Notes under the pieces: generated by a model | The model's database searches: none | What the model was told of the DNA's origin: nothing | The model's input: the letters and a program-made list of their open reading frames with translations, nothing else | Program-made: the position numbers and the translations under genes | DNA from: Sebastes aleutianus | Taxonomy: Eukaryota; Chordata; Actinopteri; Perciformes; Sebastidae | DNA: 64,000 nucleotides | Direction of reading: 5' to 3' | Assembly (NCBI GenBank): GCA_916700875.1 | Contig: CAKAKS010000062.1 | Coordinates: 7,094,373 to 7,158,372, forward strand | Shown here: positions 48,301 to 54,042 of the stretch, piece by piece | Layout: each line of letters opens with the position of its first letter | How positions within the stretch are numbered: position 1 is the first letter of the stretch

Positions 48301-48861
48301 AATGCGATATAATGTGTTAATTGGTAAGCTAAGCTATGATAGCTGGCTACATATTCAGCGTACAGACATTAGTGGTATCAATCTACTCATCAGCAAAAAA
48401 GAGAATAAGTGCATTTCACAAAATGTCAAACTATTCCTTTACTGTGGAAGTTTACAGTAAATACCATATTCCTGTACAGTGTTTTTCATGCCAATCAAAA
48501 AGCTGGTTCCTCTATACTGCTTTTTCTTTAGTCAGTAACAGCAGCACCTGGATACAGAGTCAAGAGCTGTAGACGCTAAAGTTATAATCGTTGTAATTAT
48601 CACAGCGGAGGCAGAGAGAGAGAAAGAGAGAGGTGGTTAATCTGTTGGTCCACGACTCTGTTCTCATCTACAAGTATAGCTACTGTGTGTGAGACATGTG
48701 CTGTATGTTTGTGTATAGATAGATAAATAGATAGATATAGATAGATAGATAGATAGATATAGATAGATAGATCTTTCCCTTACCTTGAGCAAGTCCCCCT
48801 TGTTGAAACTGAGTTCATCAGCCTCTGTGGCACGAAACGTATACAGTGCCACTGCTTCCAT
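14896..48861 (-). CDS. grap: grap: GRB2-related SH3-SH2-SH3 adaptor, complete coding sequence in 5 exons
   Basis: The coding exons, in order of translation, are 48784-48861, 42342-42439, 41153-41272, 26784-26952 and 14896-15081. They total 651 nt, giving 216 residues plus a stop, in one frame with GT-AG junctions throughout. Domain order is N-terminal SH3 (about 1-55), SH2 (about 60-152, with FLVRES and the phosphotyrosine-binding Arg at residue 85), and C-terminal SH3 (about 160-213). Trp120 sits where GRB2 has the Trp that selects an Asn two residues after phosphotyrosine. From family knowledge, GRAP is a cytoplasmic adaptor linking phosphotyrosine receptors to SOS/Ras, prominent in lymphocytes and also reported in inner-ear function. 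GRAP fits better than GRB2 because of the ALYTF start, NYGD-like SYGDHVQHFKV and the GFFPPEYVQP end, and because fam83g is the neighbour. One oddity: the C-terminal SH3 has Arg192 where the conserved ligand-binding Trp is expected. Confidence 0.93.
15275..15606 (+). mobile_element. Miniature element, TACGTTCCGAATCGCATAC family, copy 1
   Basis: The left end GTTCCGAATCGCATACTTTTTC and the right end GTATGGGTATTGGAACGCA are imperfect inverted repeats. The interior has many GTATG/CATAC motifs and matches the copy at 24146-24494 in inverse orientation (for example GGATTGTGGGTCAGAATA and its complement). It is non-coding and lies in grap intron 4. Confidence 0.75.
15607..16837. other. grap: grap intron 4 segment, nothing recognised
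   Basis: AT-rich intron sequence. The 108-codon minus-strand frame at 15971-16297 has no recognisable domain and no flanking exon signals that I trust. Confidence 0.4.
16838..16955. repeat. Short inverted-repeat element, AAAGGAATAGTT ends
   Basis: It starts TTAAAGGAATAGTTCCACATCTTGAGAAATACTG-like and closes with CCCAAAATGTCAAACTATTCCTT, an imperfect mirror of the start. Related ends occur near 33400-33600, 34595-34660 and 48410-48440. It is a common fish miniature repeat. Confidence 0.6.
16956..20163. other. grap: grap intron 4 segment with CA repeats, no gene
   Basis: It holds a (CA)n tract at about 18175-18210 and TG-rich sequence near 17875-17890 and 17938-17960. The 161-codon frame at 17911-18396 runs through the CA repeat and shows no recognisable domain. 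No exon is called. Confidence 0.4.
18175..18210. repeat. (CA)n microsatellite
   Basis: A CA repeat with one TA interruption. Confidence 0.95.
20164..20880. mobile_element. Composite repeat: GGGTGCCCAAACTTTTT end plus inverted fragment of the TAGGGCTGTCAA family
   Basis: 20166-20240 (GGGTGCCCAAACTTTTTCCCGTGGAGGGCC-like) resembles the end of a widespread fish repeat. From about 20495 to 20745 the sequence is the reverse complement of the interior of the TAGGGCTGTCAA family (for example TGCATGTGATTATCATAAAGTG, GGGGAGACTTGTGGGTA, TATCTTGAGGTCAGAG). Neither part has both ends, so this is a mosaic of truncated copies. Confidence 0.6.
20881..23352. other. grap: grap intron 4 segment, no gene
   Basis: AT-rich intron sequence. 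A 29-bp direct duplication around 22484-22534 (CAAAATAGCTTCTGGATAATG, about 28 bp apart) is the only structure noticed. Confidence 0.4.
23353..24953. mobile_element. Inverted-repeat element of 1.6 kb, TAGGGCGTCTTCACACCA ends
   Basis: The left end TAGGGCGTCTTCACACCAG is mirrored by GGTGTGAACCCGCCCTTA at the right with mismatches. The subterminal arms repeat the motif GGTGTGAACACC and GGTTCGAACCATTCACA-like sequence, typical of fish elements of this kind. No transposase frame is seen. Another miniature element is nested at 24146-24494. The flanking 8 bp do not match as a target duplication. Confidence 0.65.
24146..24494 (-). mobile_element. Miniature element, TACGTTCCGAATCGCATAC family, copy 2 (nested)
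   Basis: This is the reverse-orientation relative of 15275-15606. It runs from GATCCAGTACCCATACTACC to GTATGCGATTTGGAACACA and shares the TAGTATGCCAGAAAAAGATT and GTCCTACTGCATCTGG segments. It lies inside the 1.6-kb inverted-repeat element. Confidence 0.75.
25480..25596 (+). mobile_element. 3' tail of a LINE-like element ending in (TTGAC)n
   Basis: It reads GTGCACGCTGTACAGATTGTAAAG, then TTGTAATATATAAGATTGC and a TTGAC pentamer repeat. Such a 3' end with a short-repeat tail is typical of 5'-truncated fish LINEs. There is no reverse-transcriptase coding in the fragment. Confidence 0.5.
25597..26783. other. grap: grap intron 4, splice-donor-proximal part
   Basis: AT-rich intron sequence with a (GAAA)n tract at about 26728-26751, roughly 30 bp from the exon 4 donor. 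No other feature is seen. Confidence 0.45.
26784..26952 (-). CDS. grap: grap coding exon 4 (C-terminal half of SH2)
   Basis: It encodes YGDHVQHFKVL, YYVWDEVFSSLNELVEFY and TVFLRD, the second half of a GRB2-type SH2 domain with Trp120 at the EF-loop position. The acceptor is CTTTTGCAG and the donor AGG/GTGAGC. At 169 bp it ends in phase 0, in frame with exon 5. Confidence 0.94.
26953..29505. other. grap: grap intron 3 segment, no gene
   Basis: A pyrimidine-rich patch (28540-28960) produces long chance frames on both strands. Nothing recognisable as an exon or complete mobile element is seen. Confidence 0.4.
29506..30161. mobile_element. hAT-like miniature element, AGGGCTGCAC ends
   Basis: AGGGCTGCACAGTTAATCGAAT at the left is mirrored by GATTATCATTTTGGCCATAATCGTGCAGCCCT at the right. 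The interior has ATTGTAATCGTGATTATC-type motifs common to this fish family. Near 29660-29715 it contains a short piece matching the right end of the 32.2-kb element (CAGCCAGCCACCAGGGG, TGGGCTTCACTTTTGGGGAG), which suggests a nested truncated insertion. Confidence 0.65.
30162..32247. other. grap: grap intron 3 segment with CA/TG repeats
   Basis: Holds (CA)n at about 31323-31342, GA-rich sequence at 31440-31500, and (TG)n at about 31764-31806. No exon or intact mobile element is seen. Confidence 0.45.
31764..31806. repeat. (TG)n microsatellite
   Basis: A TG-repeat tract of about 40 bp. Confidence 0.95.
32248..32771. mobile_element. hAT-like miniature element, CATAGACTGTATA ends, 8-bp target duplication
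   Basis: It runs from CATAGACTGTATATAAAGATGG to CCATCTTTATATACAGTCTGTG, terminal inverted repeats with one mismatch. It is flanked on both sides by GATTATAC (32240-32247 and 32772-32779), a perfect 8-bp target-site duplication as made by hAT transposases. The 524-bp body has no transposase frame. Confidence 0.88.
32772..35320. other. grap: grap intron 3 segment with fragments of miniature repeats
   Basis: A diffuse repeat (about 33395-33600) carries GTGCTAAGCTAAGCTAACC and GGCAAAGTATTCCTTTAAAC, and an inverted relative lies at about 34430-34660. The 125-codon minus-strand frame at 34982-35359 has no recognised domain and overlaps the next mobile element. Confidence 0.45.
35321..36203 (+). 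mobile_element. hAT-like miniature element, TAGGGCTGTCAA family, copy 2, with 8-bp target duplication
   Basis: TAGGGCTGTCAA at the left and TTGACAGCCCTA at the right are exact inverted repeats. They are flanked by ATATCTAT on both sides (35313-35320 and 36204-36211), a perfect 8-bp duplication that places the family in the hAT superfamily. The body matches copies at 3969 and 40296. Near its right end it is interrupted by a LINE-like tail. Confidence 0.9.
35938..36178 (-). mobile_element. LINE-like 3' tail with (TTATC)n, nested in the hAT-like element
   Basis: Read on the plus strand it is a (GATAA)n repeat, then ATCCTTTATTAGTCCCGCAG. On the minus strand this is a LINE 3' end, CTAATAAAGGAT followed by (TTATC)n. 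It lies between CATGCGATTAA and the terminal ATATGAATCGATTGACAGCC of the host element, so it inserted after the hAT-like element. A related tail on the plus strand is at about 60290-60367. Confidence 0.65.
36259..36300. repeat. TG-rich microsatellite
   Basis: An imperfect TG repeat with TA and TT interruptions. Confidence 0.85.
36301..37403. other. grap: grap intron 3 segment, nothing recognised
   Basis: Intron sequence with no gene or complete repeat visible. The short frames here lack domain features. Confidence 0.4.
37404..37742. mobile_element. Probable miniature element, TAGGGATGTAAG … ACACAGCCCT
   Basis: It begins TAGGGATGTAAGAAAATATGG and ends GCCAATACACAGCCCT. Between them are repeated GAGTATCGCGATA, TATCGCAATATATTGCAATA and TTGTATCGCCAGATTC motifs. 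The pattern matches fish miniature elements whose ends read TAGGG(A/C)TG. The two ends are only loosely inverse, so the call is moderate. Confidence 0.55.
38190..38645. repeat. Inverted-repeat element with internal GGTTAGGTTTAGGCAACAAAAC units
   Basis: TATCTTACGAAAAGTTATTT at the left is an imperfect mirror of CATTACTTTTCGTAGGTTTT at the right. Inside, at about 38328-38425, a unit resembling AGGTTTAGG(C/T)AACAAAACT is repeated three times. This combination recurs in fish genomes. Confidence 0.55.
38646..40295. other. grap: grap intron 3 segment with a long CA repeat
   Basis: Contains (CA)n at 39385-39428. The 180-codon minus-strand frame at 39246-39788 and the 86-codon plus-strand frame at 39625-39885 run through or beside this repeat and show no domain. 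No exon is called. Confidence 0.45.
39385..39428. repeat. (CA)n microsatellite
   Basis: A nearly pure CA tract of about 44 bp. Confidence 0.95.
40296..41026 (+). mobile_element. hAT-like miniature element, TAGGGCTGTCAA family, copy 3
   Basis: It runs from TAGGGCTGTCAAAGTTAACGCG to GATCGTTTGACAGCCTTA. The flanks AGAAGAAT (left) and AAAAGAAT (right) agree at 7 of 8 bases, a decayed 8-bp target duplication. It contains a local inverted pair (GAGGTCAGAGGTCAAGGCACC and its complement near 40592) that other copies lack. It ends about 125 bp from grap exon 3. Confidence 0.85.
41153..41272 (-). CDS. grap: grap coding exon 3 (N-terminal half of SH2)
   Basis: It begins with the SH2 Trp60 (WFAGRISRGVAE) and contains GAFLVRESESAPGEFSMSV. 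Arg85 of FLVRES is the expected phosphate-binding residue. The acceptor is CTTGCTTCCAG and the donor GTAGGA. The exon is 120 bp, entered after two bases of a codon and leaving two bases for the next. The helix before FLVRES is one residue shorter than in GRB2. Confidence 0.94.
41273..42341 (-). other. grap: grap intron 2
   Basis: A short intron (1069 bp) between exons 2 and 3. It starts GTAAGTAC, runs straight into a CA repeat (42295-42335 on the plus strand as TG), and has a second CA run at about 42071-42090. It ends CTTCCAG. Confidence 0.85.
42295..42335. repeat. (TG)n microsatellite at the grap exon 2 donor
   Basis: On the grap sense strand this is a (CA)n tract of about 40 bp starting within the first seven bases of intron 2. 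Confidence 0.95.
42342..42439 (-). CDS. grap: grap coding exon 2 (second half of N-SH3)
   Basis: It encodes MEDDPNWYTAEL and KGFVPKNYINL, carrying the SH3 ligand-binding Trp and the PxxY region. The acceptor reads TTTGCTCCTAG and the donor is GTAAGTAC. Its 98 bp end in phase 2, and the split codon completes Ala59. TG repeats precede the acceptor and a CA repeat begins within the first few bases after the donor. Confidence 0.94.
42440..43232 (-). other. grap: grap intron 1, acceptor-proximal part
   Basis: The sense strand has a (TG)n run (plus-strand CA at about 42450-42463) just before the exon 2 acceptor. The 201-codon minus-strand frame at 42277-42882 includes exon 2 in another frame and a repeat-encoded His-Thr tail, so it is not a gene. 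Confidence 0.6.
43233..43873. mobile_element. Inverted-repeat element, TTAAACCTGCAGTAGG family, copy 1
   Basis: The left end TTAAACCTGCAGTAGGCAGAATG and the right end CCCACTGCAGCTTTAA are imperfect inverse repeats. The body (ACTAGACTTCTGCAC, GCCTGTGACGGGAGACTTTGG, GAGTTCGCGAGTGATTGACAGC) is closely matched by 53216-53811. It is non-coding. Confidence 0.75.
43874..44990. other. grap: grap intron 1 segment, nothing recognised
   Basis: Intron sequence with a short TA run (about 44689-44702). No gene or complete repeat is seen. Confidence 0.4.
44991..45320. repeat. Dispersed repeat fragment related to fish miniature elements
   Basis: It contains GACCTGTCAATCACAAGGTAG, ACCATAAACTCATG, TAGACTTCTATACAATC and GCCCCCTGCTGGC. 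The last two motifs recall the end region of the CATAGACTGTATA-type repeats. Clear terminal repeats are not visible, so boundaries are approximate. Confidence 0.4.
45860..46384 (-). mobile_element. Repeat of the AAAGAGGACCTATTATGC family, copy 1 (inverse orientation)
   Basis: It reads GGGGCCTATTATACTTTTCTG at the left and GCACAATAGGTCCTCTTTAA at the right. The ends are imperfect inverse repeats. The interior GGTCTGCAAAGTTACAAAGCCC and TGCTGCAGCACAGC match the copy at 47869-48297 in the opposite orientation. Confidence 0.7.
46385..47600. other. grap: grap intron 1 segment, no gene
   Basis: AT-rich intron sequence with no recognisable exon or intact repeat. Confidence 0.4.
47869..48297 (+). 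mobile_element. Repeat of the AAAGAGGACCTATTATGC family, copy 2, nested in another repeat
   Basis: It starts TTAAAGAGGACCTATTATGC and ends AGCGTAATAATTCCCCTTG. It splits a second repeat: the left part has AAGCTCAGCTTAGCTTACC (about 47680) and the right part has GGTAAGCTAAGCTATGATAGC (about 48323), followed by ATTTCACAAAATGTCAAACT ATTCC. Confidence 0.7.
48715..48772. repeat. (GATA)n microsatellite beside the grap exon 1 donor
   Basis: A GATA tetramer tract with a few dimer interruptions, ending about 11 bp from the exon 1 splice donor. Confidence 0.95.
48784..48861 (-). CDS. grap: grap coding exon 1 (first half of N-SH3)
   Basis: It encodes 26 residues, starting MEAVALYTFRATEADELSF and ending KGDLLK, the start of an SH3 domain. 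The ATG has G at -3 and +4, a good Kozak context. The donor is AAG/GTAAGG, phase 0. A GATA repeat begins about 11 nt into the intron. The frame stays open upstream to another ATG at 49191, but the shorter start is the one conserved in the family. Confidence 0.94.
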
Positions 48862-49199
48862 GCCGAGACCTCCCAACACACACTCACTCTCACACACACA
48901 CACACACACTCTCTTTCTGGGACCCCCACTAATGCCCCTGGCACGGGGGGCAGAAAGAGAAAGAGAAATGTAAAAAAAACAAAAAACAAAAAAAACAGAT
49001 AAAGGAAAAGGAGGCAATGAAATAATAACAGACAAGAAGAGGAGGGAGAGATGAAGAGGAGCAGGAGAGGAGAGGTCTCGTCTGTCCGCTGAGCCAGAGA
49101 GCGCGCGAGAGAGTCGGAGCAGAGGATGAGAGAGAGTGAGCTCGGCGAGGGGAAAAACACGACTGGCTGCTGCTCGGCAACGCACCACCATGAGTAACG

Positions 49200-49236
<37 letters not shown>

Positions 49237-49260
49237 CTAGTAGGGGCAAGGGAGTGGGAG
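48862..49260 (-). promoter_or_regulatory. grap: grap 5' UTR / promoter region (inferred)
   Basis: The region upstream of the grap ATG contains a short CA run (48891-48909), A-rich sequence (48970-49010), GC-rich sequence with GCGCGCGAG (49110) and a (GA)n tract (49203-49232). The reading frame of grap exon 1 stays open upstream to an ATG at 49191 in weaker context. No TATA box can be assigned with confidence. Confidence 0.45.
49203..49232. repeat. (GA)n microsatellite upstream of grap
   Basis: A pure GA run of about 30 bp just upstream of the inferred 5' UTR. Confidence 0.95.
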
Positions 49261-50229
49261 GCACTTCCTGTGTATATATTTGTCTCACATTGTTGGTGTG
49301 GCTTCTGTGGATTCTCTGTGTGTGTGTGTGTGTTTCTTCAATCAGTCTCCTGTATGCGTGTGTGGTTTGCCGTTAACACTTCTGTCGATGTGTGAACCAG
49401 CTTTAGTTTCCCACCTTAGAGTTGAAAAGTCAGCTCACGGTTGCTCACTTACATTAAAGGTCAGGAGAAGGTGAGAAGTAAAGTGAATAATTCCCCCCAA
49501 AATGTAAACATTTGAATCATTCACTGACATTCATAAAAAAAACACCAGTGAAGTTCATATCGCAGGCAACAAGATCACAGATTTCAATTTCTGTTTCAAT
49601 GTGTAGTTGTCTGGCCAGCAGCCACAACAAAAGCTTGATTTCTCCTTTGTTAAACTGCCATCTCCTCTTTCCGCATCCTCCTATGCATATGTGCATGTTG
49701 CATCACGATTTTGTAGTAGGTTTGGTTGCATTCAAGATTTGCAAGGCGTACAGGGTTTCATGTGGAACAGTGAAAGAGAAGAGGCGTCTACCAATCACAG
49801 ACTTTCATTTTCACACACACCAACGTGGCAAGAAGGTTAGAACTGGGCAGCTAGATGGACCTTTGCAAGTTTAAGTAAAGACTAAAGGATGGAGGATATA
49901 GCCAGGTTTGAGAGAGTTTATACATTATACTGTTGGTTTTCCCACTCACAGATGTGAGCCTGACTGCAGCAGGTATAGCCAACAGTGGGCAGATCATATG
50001 TCCCAACTTTATTCATTCACTGAGTTGCATTCACTGTTGCAAAAAGTGCCCTGGAGTAAAGTTGGAAATAGTGGGCAGTAAAAAAAAAAAAAAAGGTTTG
50101 CCAGGGAAGAGCTTTTCATGTCAATACTGGAGGGACACACTCAGGATCAGAGAAAATCACACTGACACACTGTGGGTGTAACCGAAACCTGAATGCAACT
50201 TCATTTTTCCTCACTTCACCTGCAAGATT
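49261..50229. other. Intergenic, upstream of grap
   Basis: No recognisable gene. Overlapping frames at 49512-49874 and 49607-49840 have no family features. Confidence 0.4.
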
Positions 50230-50750
50230 TAAAGCTACGGTTGGTAATCTTCTTCAAAAACTGTTTTGTTATATTAGTTGAAATTCTCACTACATCACCA
50301 ATGAATACATACAATGCTTTGACAAAAAAAGAGAGAAAGAAATCTGAAATCTATGGGCTTCGCAGGACTCTAATAAGCCCGTCCAATCATTTTATTCAAC
50401 CCGAATGAAATGATTGGACGGGCTACCTCCATACCTGCTTGTGTGTACTCTGCTCGGGCATTCGTTGCACGTCACCGGAGTCATCCACCAGCTGCTAGCA
50501 GCAATAGCCATGTTTGTTGTTTACGTTCATAATGATAATCTTTGGGGAGTGACTTCGGAGGGAGGCCTGAAGCGATGGGCTGTCAGTGTTGGCGACTTGG
50601 CGACTTTCTCGCAAGATTTAGGGGCTTTTGGAGTTAGTACTTACTAGCTACTTTCATTGGAAAAGAGTTGGCAGTTTAGTGTTTTATAATTAGTTTTAAA
50701 ATCTAGCATAACTCTTGCTAGTTTCTCAAGATTACTAACCCTAGCTTTAA
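50230..50750. mobile_element. Inverted-repeat element, TTAAAGCTACGGTTGGTAAT ends
   Basis: The left end TTAAAGCTACGGTTGGTAAT is mirrored, with one mismatch, by ATTACTAACCCTAGCTTTAA at the right. A hairpin (stem AGCCCGTCCAATCATTT, 50376-50424) lies in its left half. It is non-coding and of a family common in fish. Confidence 0.8.
50376..50424. repeat. Perfect 17-bp-stem hairpin
   Basis: AGCCCGTCCAATCATTT (50376-50392) is followed after 15 bp by its exact reverse complement (50408-50424). It is internal to the surrounding inverted-repeat element. Confidence 0.9.
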
Positions 50751-52667
50751 CCTCAACAGAAGGTCTGCAGGTTTGAGAGACAGTGAGGAGAATAATAGTT
50801 CCTTCTGAAGTTACTTTTTTCTTTTTTCTTTTTTCTTCATTATTTGAGGGACAAATGCTGACCATTAATGTCAAGAAAACATGTTGATGTATTTGTTGTC
50901 AAACTACATTAAAGATAGATAACGATACTACTAATTAAGAGGTCCTCCGTGTGTCTCTAAAAAGTCTACAAGTTGCGTCACTAACTAACCATGTGGAGAG
51001 CGCACACACCGTGATTGGTCAGGATGGCTTGCTTGTGTTTTCTCCCTACAAGTCTCTGATGCCAGTAGAGACTGTTGAGAGTCAAAACTAAATGAAACCA
51101 GTTGAAAAAAGGCCCAGTCGTCTTCCTCTTTTCACGTCTAGCCATTTCCACGGCAAACAGTGAACCAAAGAACATAAATGCATGTACAGCCACGGCACAC
51201 AACAGTCTCATATTCAGTAATGAAACCCAGCGGACTCAGATGTTAGCCTAAAAACTCACTGATGCTTGCTCTGAAAACTGCACAATGTTGCACAAACTGG
51301 TGCATCACATAAAATATTATACTTTAAAATGGTAGTTATTCTCTTTTTGGGGTGTAAGATACGACATGCAAACTTCAGCTCTTATTCATGAGGTCTGACT
51401 TTTCCAAACTGCACATTGAGGCCACGAGCTGTCACAGAATGAGGGAGCGTTTGCCCTTTTCCTTCGTCAAAATATGTTGCAGCTCTCTCTTGCTGTTCAC
51501 AATCCTGAGTTATGTGTTTCTGTGTCATGAAATACTTTTCTAAAACCAAAAACCGTGAACATTCTTGAGACTCTAAAGAACTAATTCCCTTTCATTTCAA
51601 TTTATTTAAAACTATCTAAAACCTGTCGGTGAGAAAACACAAAGAAAGGTGTGAGAAAGTGATGAGATTGCGAGATGAATGTTTAGAAGAGACAAGATGA
51701 GAAAGGTGAACAGAACTAAATAGAACTGGACGAAGCAAAACAGCAGAAAAAGCATGCACGAACTGTGGTTTCAATAGCATGAGGTGTTCAGGAAATCCCC
51801 AGTCAGCTGGTTACTTGACTCAGCCATGAGGAGAGGGACTGCAGGAGGAAGAGCTGTGTGCTGGTGGAAGAATAGAAGAGGAAGAGGAAGTGGAACTGCC
51901 TCTCAGCTCAAGGTCCAAAGCACAATCTTTACCTTCTTGTTTGTGATGATTTCCCATGAGTTCCTACAACAAGAAATCAACCCACCACAGATAATATATA
52001 CAGTATAAATGCTGAAAGGAGAATAAACATTTGATTACAGCATCATTTCTTTCTGTGTGTTTTTCATGTGTAAGTGAAAGATCACTATTTAGAAATCAAT
52101 ACGACCTCCACCTGTAAGCTTGTGACGCTACTTTGTTTCATTTCTAAATGTAAATGTGTGCAAACTGGTCAATGCTGTTGTATTCCTGTGTGCCACTTCC
52201 CAGCCTCACTTCTCAAACAAAACAGCGTGGGCGCTACTTTTGTTTTTTGTTTTTTTGGCTTTGGATTTCATTCTTTGTTTGTCAAGTTTTCTGTAGGTGG
52301 TTGTGTTCTTTGTCTATTCAGCCACGGTGGCGTTCACTCTTCATACCCTTTTTTCTTCTGCTCGGCTCACTCAGCTGACGCACTTACATCACTTCCTGTG
52401 TCCATTTCCAGTGAAGACCGCGACGGATGTTTTGAACAGCGAGTGTTAACTCTGTCATTAAGTGGCTTTCTTATCATTGCATCGCATCAAGTGCACATTC
52501 TCTGAAAATACTGAGGAATTTTGACCTCATAATCTTCAACTACAACTATTGAGTGAAATGTTTTACATTGTCAGTGTGAAAATAGCCTACAGCTGTGGTG
52601 CTTATGCGTCACCCGCAACACAGAGGCTCACCTAGTTTGCAAGCTATGGGCACTGATGCAGAGGGTA

Positions 52668-52702
<35 letters not shown>

Positions 52703-53215
52703 AGCGGAAGCAAGTGGGCAACGGCGGAAAAGCAGGTGGGCACAAAGTCTCTCAACTTCCCTTCAAAGACAACGACAGCACTGCCTTCCTCCATCTGTTT
52801 AGTCTGAAGGCCCATGTTTCTCATTAGTTCCCTCTTTTCTTCTTCTCTGTTACCACGCTCTGAAAAATATATTTTCCCTCCCTTTCTTCTCAATTTATAT
52901 TGTCCCCGTGACACTTTTTTTTTTTTATCTTTGTTCTTTCACTGATTTTGCAAGAAATTTGGATTTAAATGATTTCCTCATCCGTATTGTAAATTGGCTT
53001 GAAAGACTTTCGTGAACTCAGTGGATTTCCTGTAACACTGAGCAGATGGAGCAGATGTTCACTCTTCTGTTAACGTCTGACTGACATATTTCATCATTGA
53101 GTCAACATAATAAGCAGTAAAACAGAAGGGTTTGCTCATTTTAAAAATTGAAAAAAAAAACGATGCGCGGAATATCGGAGAACCCCCAGATAAAATGTGA
53201 TAATGTTGAAGCTTC
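50751..53215. other. Intergenic, one TG repeat, no gene
   Basis: Contains (TG)n at 52671-52700 and poly-T/poly-A runs (52916-52927, 53149-53160). The 143-codon frame at 52074-52505 has no recognisable domain or exon signals. Confidence 0.4.
52671..52700. repeat. (TG)n microsatellite
   Basis: A pure TG run of 30 bp. Confidence 0.95.
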
Positions 53216-53811
53216 AGTATAGGCACAAAGGTTTTGGCATCATTGGGCAAAAATTCCATAATAACCTTTCAGAATATTATATAAGTGTTCTGAGAGAAAA
53301 CTAGACTTCTGCACCTCCTCATGGCTCTGTTTTTAGGCTTTAAAAAAATCTAGCCTGTGACGGGAGACTTTGGCCAATCACATGTCATTTCAGAGAGAGA
53401 GCGTTCCTATTGGCTGTGCTCCAGCTGGTGGGCGGTGCTTGGTGTTTCCTCAACAGATCTCTACATGACTGCCGGGTCACAAACTTTCTAATTTTACATC
53501 TAAACAGTACACTACAAGATAATTCTGACAACATTTGAGGCGAGAAATAGTCATTACAGCAACAGAATATTGATTCATATTTGATCAGCGCTGCCTAGTT
53601 TGACCGTTTGATCGGAGTTCGCGAGTGATTGACAGCTGCTCAGAGACGGCAGACTCCAGCTCGGCTCTGATTGGTTGTTTTCCTCCGGTCTGTGAAATCT
53701 TGCAGATGCCATTTGGAGCATTAGATTTTTTTCAGATGACCTTTCTCATGCACTACTGTCAGGATATAGTGATAATCATATTTGCTCCATTTCTACCTAC
53801 TGCAGCTTTAA
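53216..53811. mobile_element. Inverted-repeat element, TTAAACCTGCAGTAGG family, copy 2
   Basis: It closely matches 43233-43873 (TGGCATCATTGGGCAAAAAT, TAGCCTGTGACGGGAGACTT, ATCGGAGTTCGCGAGTGATT) and ends ACCTACTGCAGCTTTAA. The left end is eroded. The SINE at 53833 begins about 20 bp after its right end. Confidence 0.75.
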
Positions 53812-53832
53812 ATGTGTAAAGAAGGCTCACCC

Positions 53833-54027
53833 CTGGGCGCCTGGGTTAGCTCAGTTGGTAGAGCGGGCGTCCATGTATTAAGGCTTGGTCCTGACCGCGG
53901 CGGCCCGGGTTCGAATCCGGCCTGTGGCCCTTTCCGCATCCACTCTCTCTCTCCCCCCTTTCACGACTCTATCCACTGTCCTGTCATAAAAATGGAAAAT
54001 GCCCCCAAAAAAATAACTTTAAAAAAA
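53833..54027 (+). mobile_element. tRNA-derived SINE, full length, with 15-bp target duplication
   Basis: The head has an RNA polymerase III A box (TTAGCTCAGTTGG) and B box (GGTTCGAATCC) in tRNA spacing. It continues into a CT-rich body and an A-rich 3' end. It is flanked by AAAGAAGGCTCACCC at 53818-53832 and 54028-54042, an exact 15-bp target duplication expected of LINE-mediated insertion. The tRNA part is extended between the boxes and lacks a proper cloverleaf, so it is not a tRNA gene. Confidence 0.92.
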
Positions 54028-54042
54028 AAAGAAGGCTCACCC

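Noticed and set aside
52074..52505. A 143-codon plus-strand frame upstream of grap
   Set aside because: Phe/Cys-rich low-complexity translation with no recognised family features.
53845..53935. A possible tRNA gene (A and B boxes present)
   Set aside because: The spacing and sequence between the boxes do not form a tRNA cloverleaf. The body, A-rich end and target duplication show it is a SINE.
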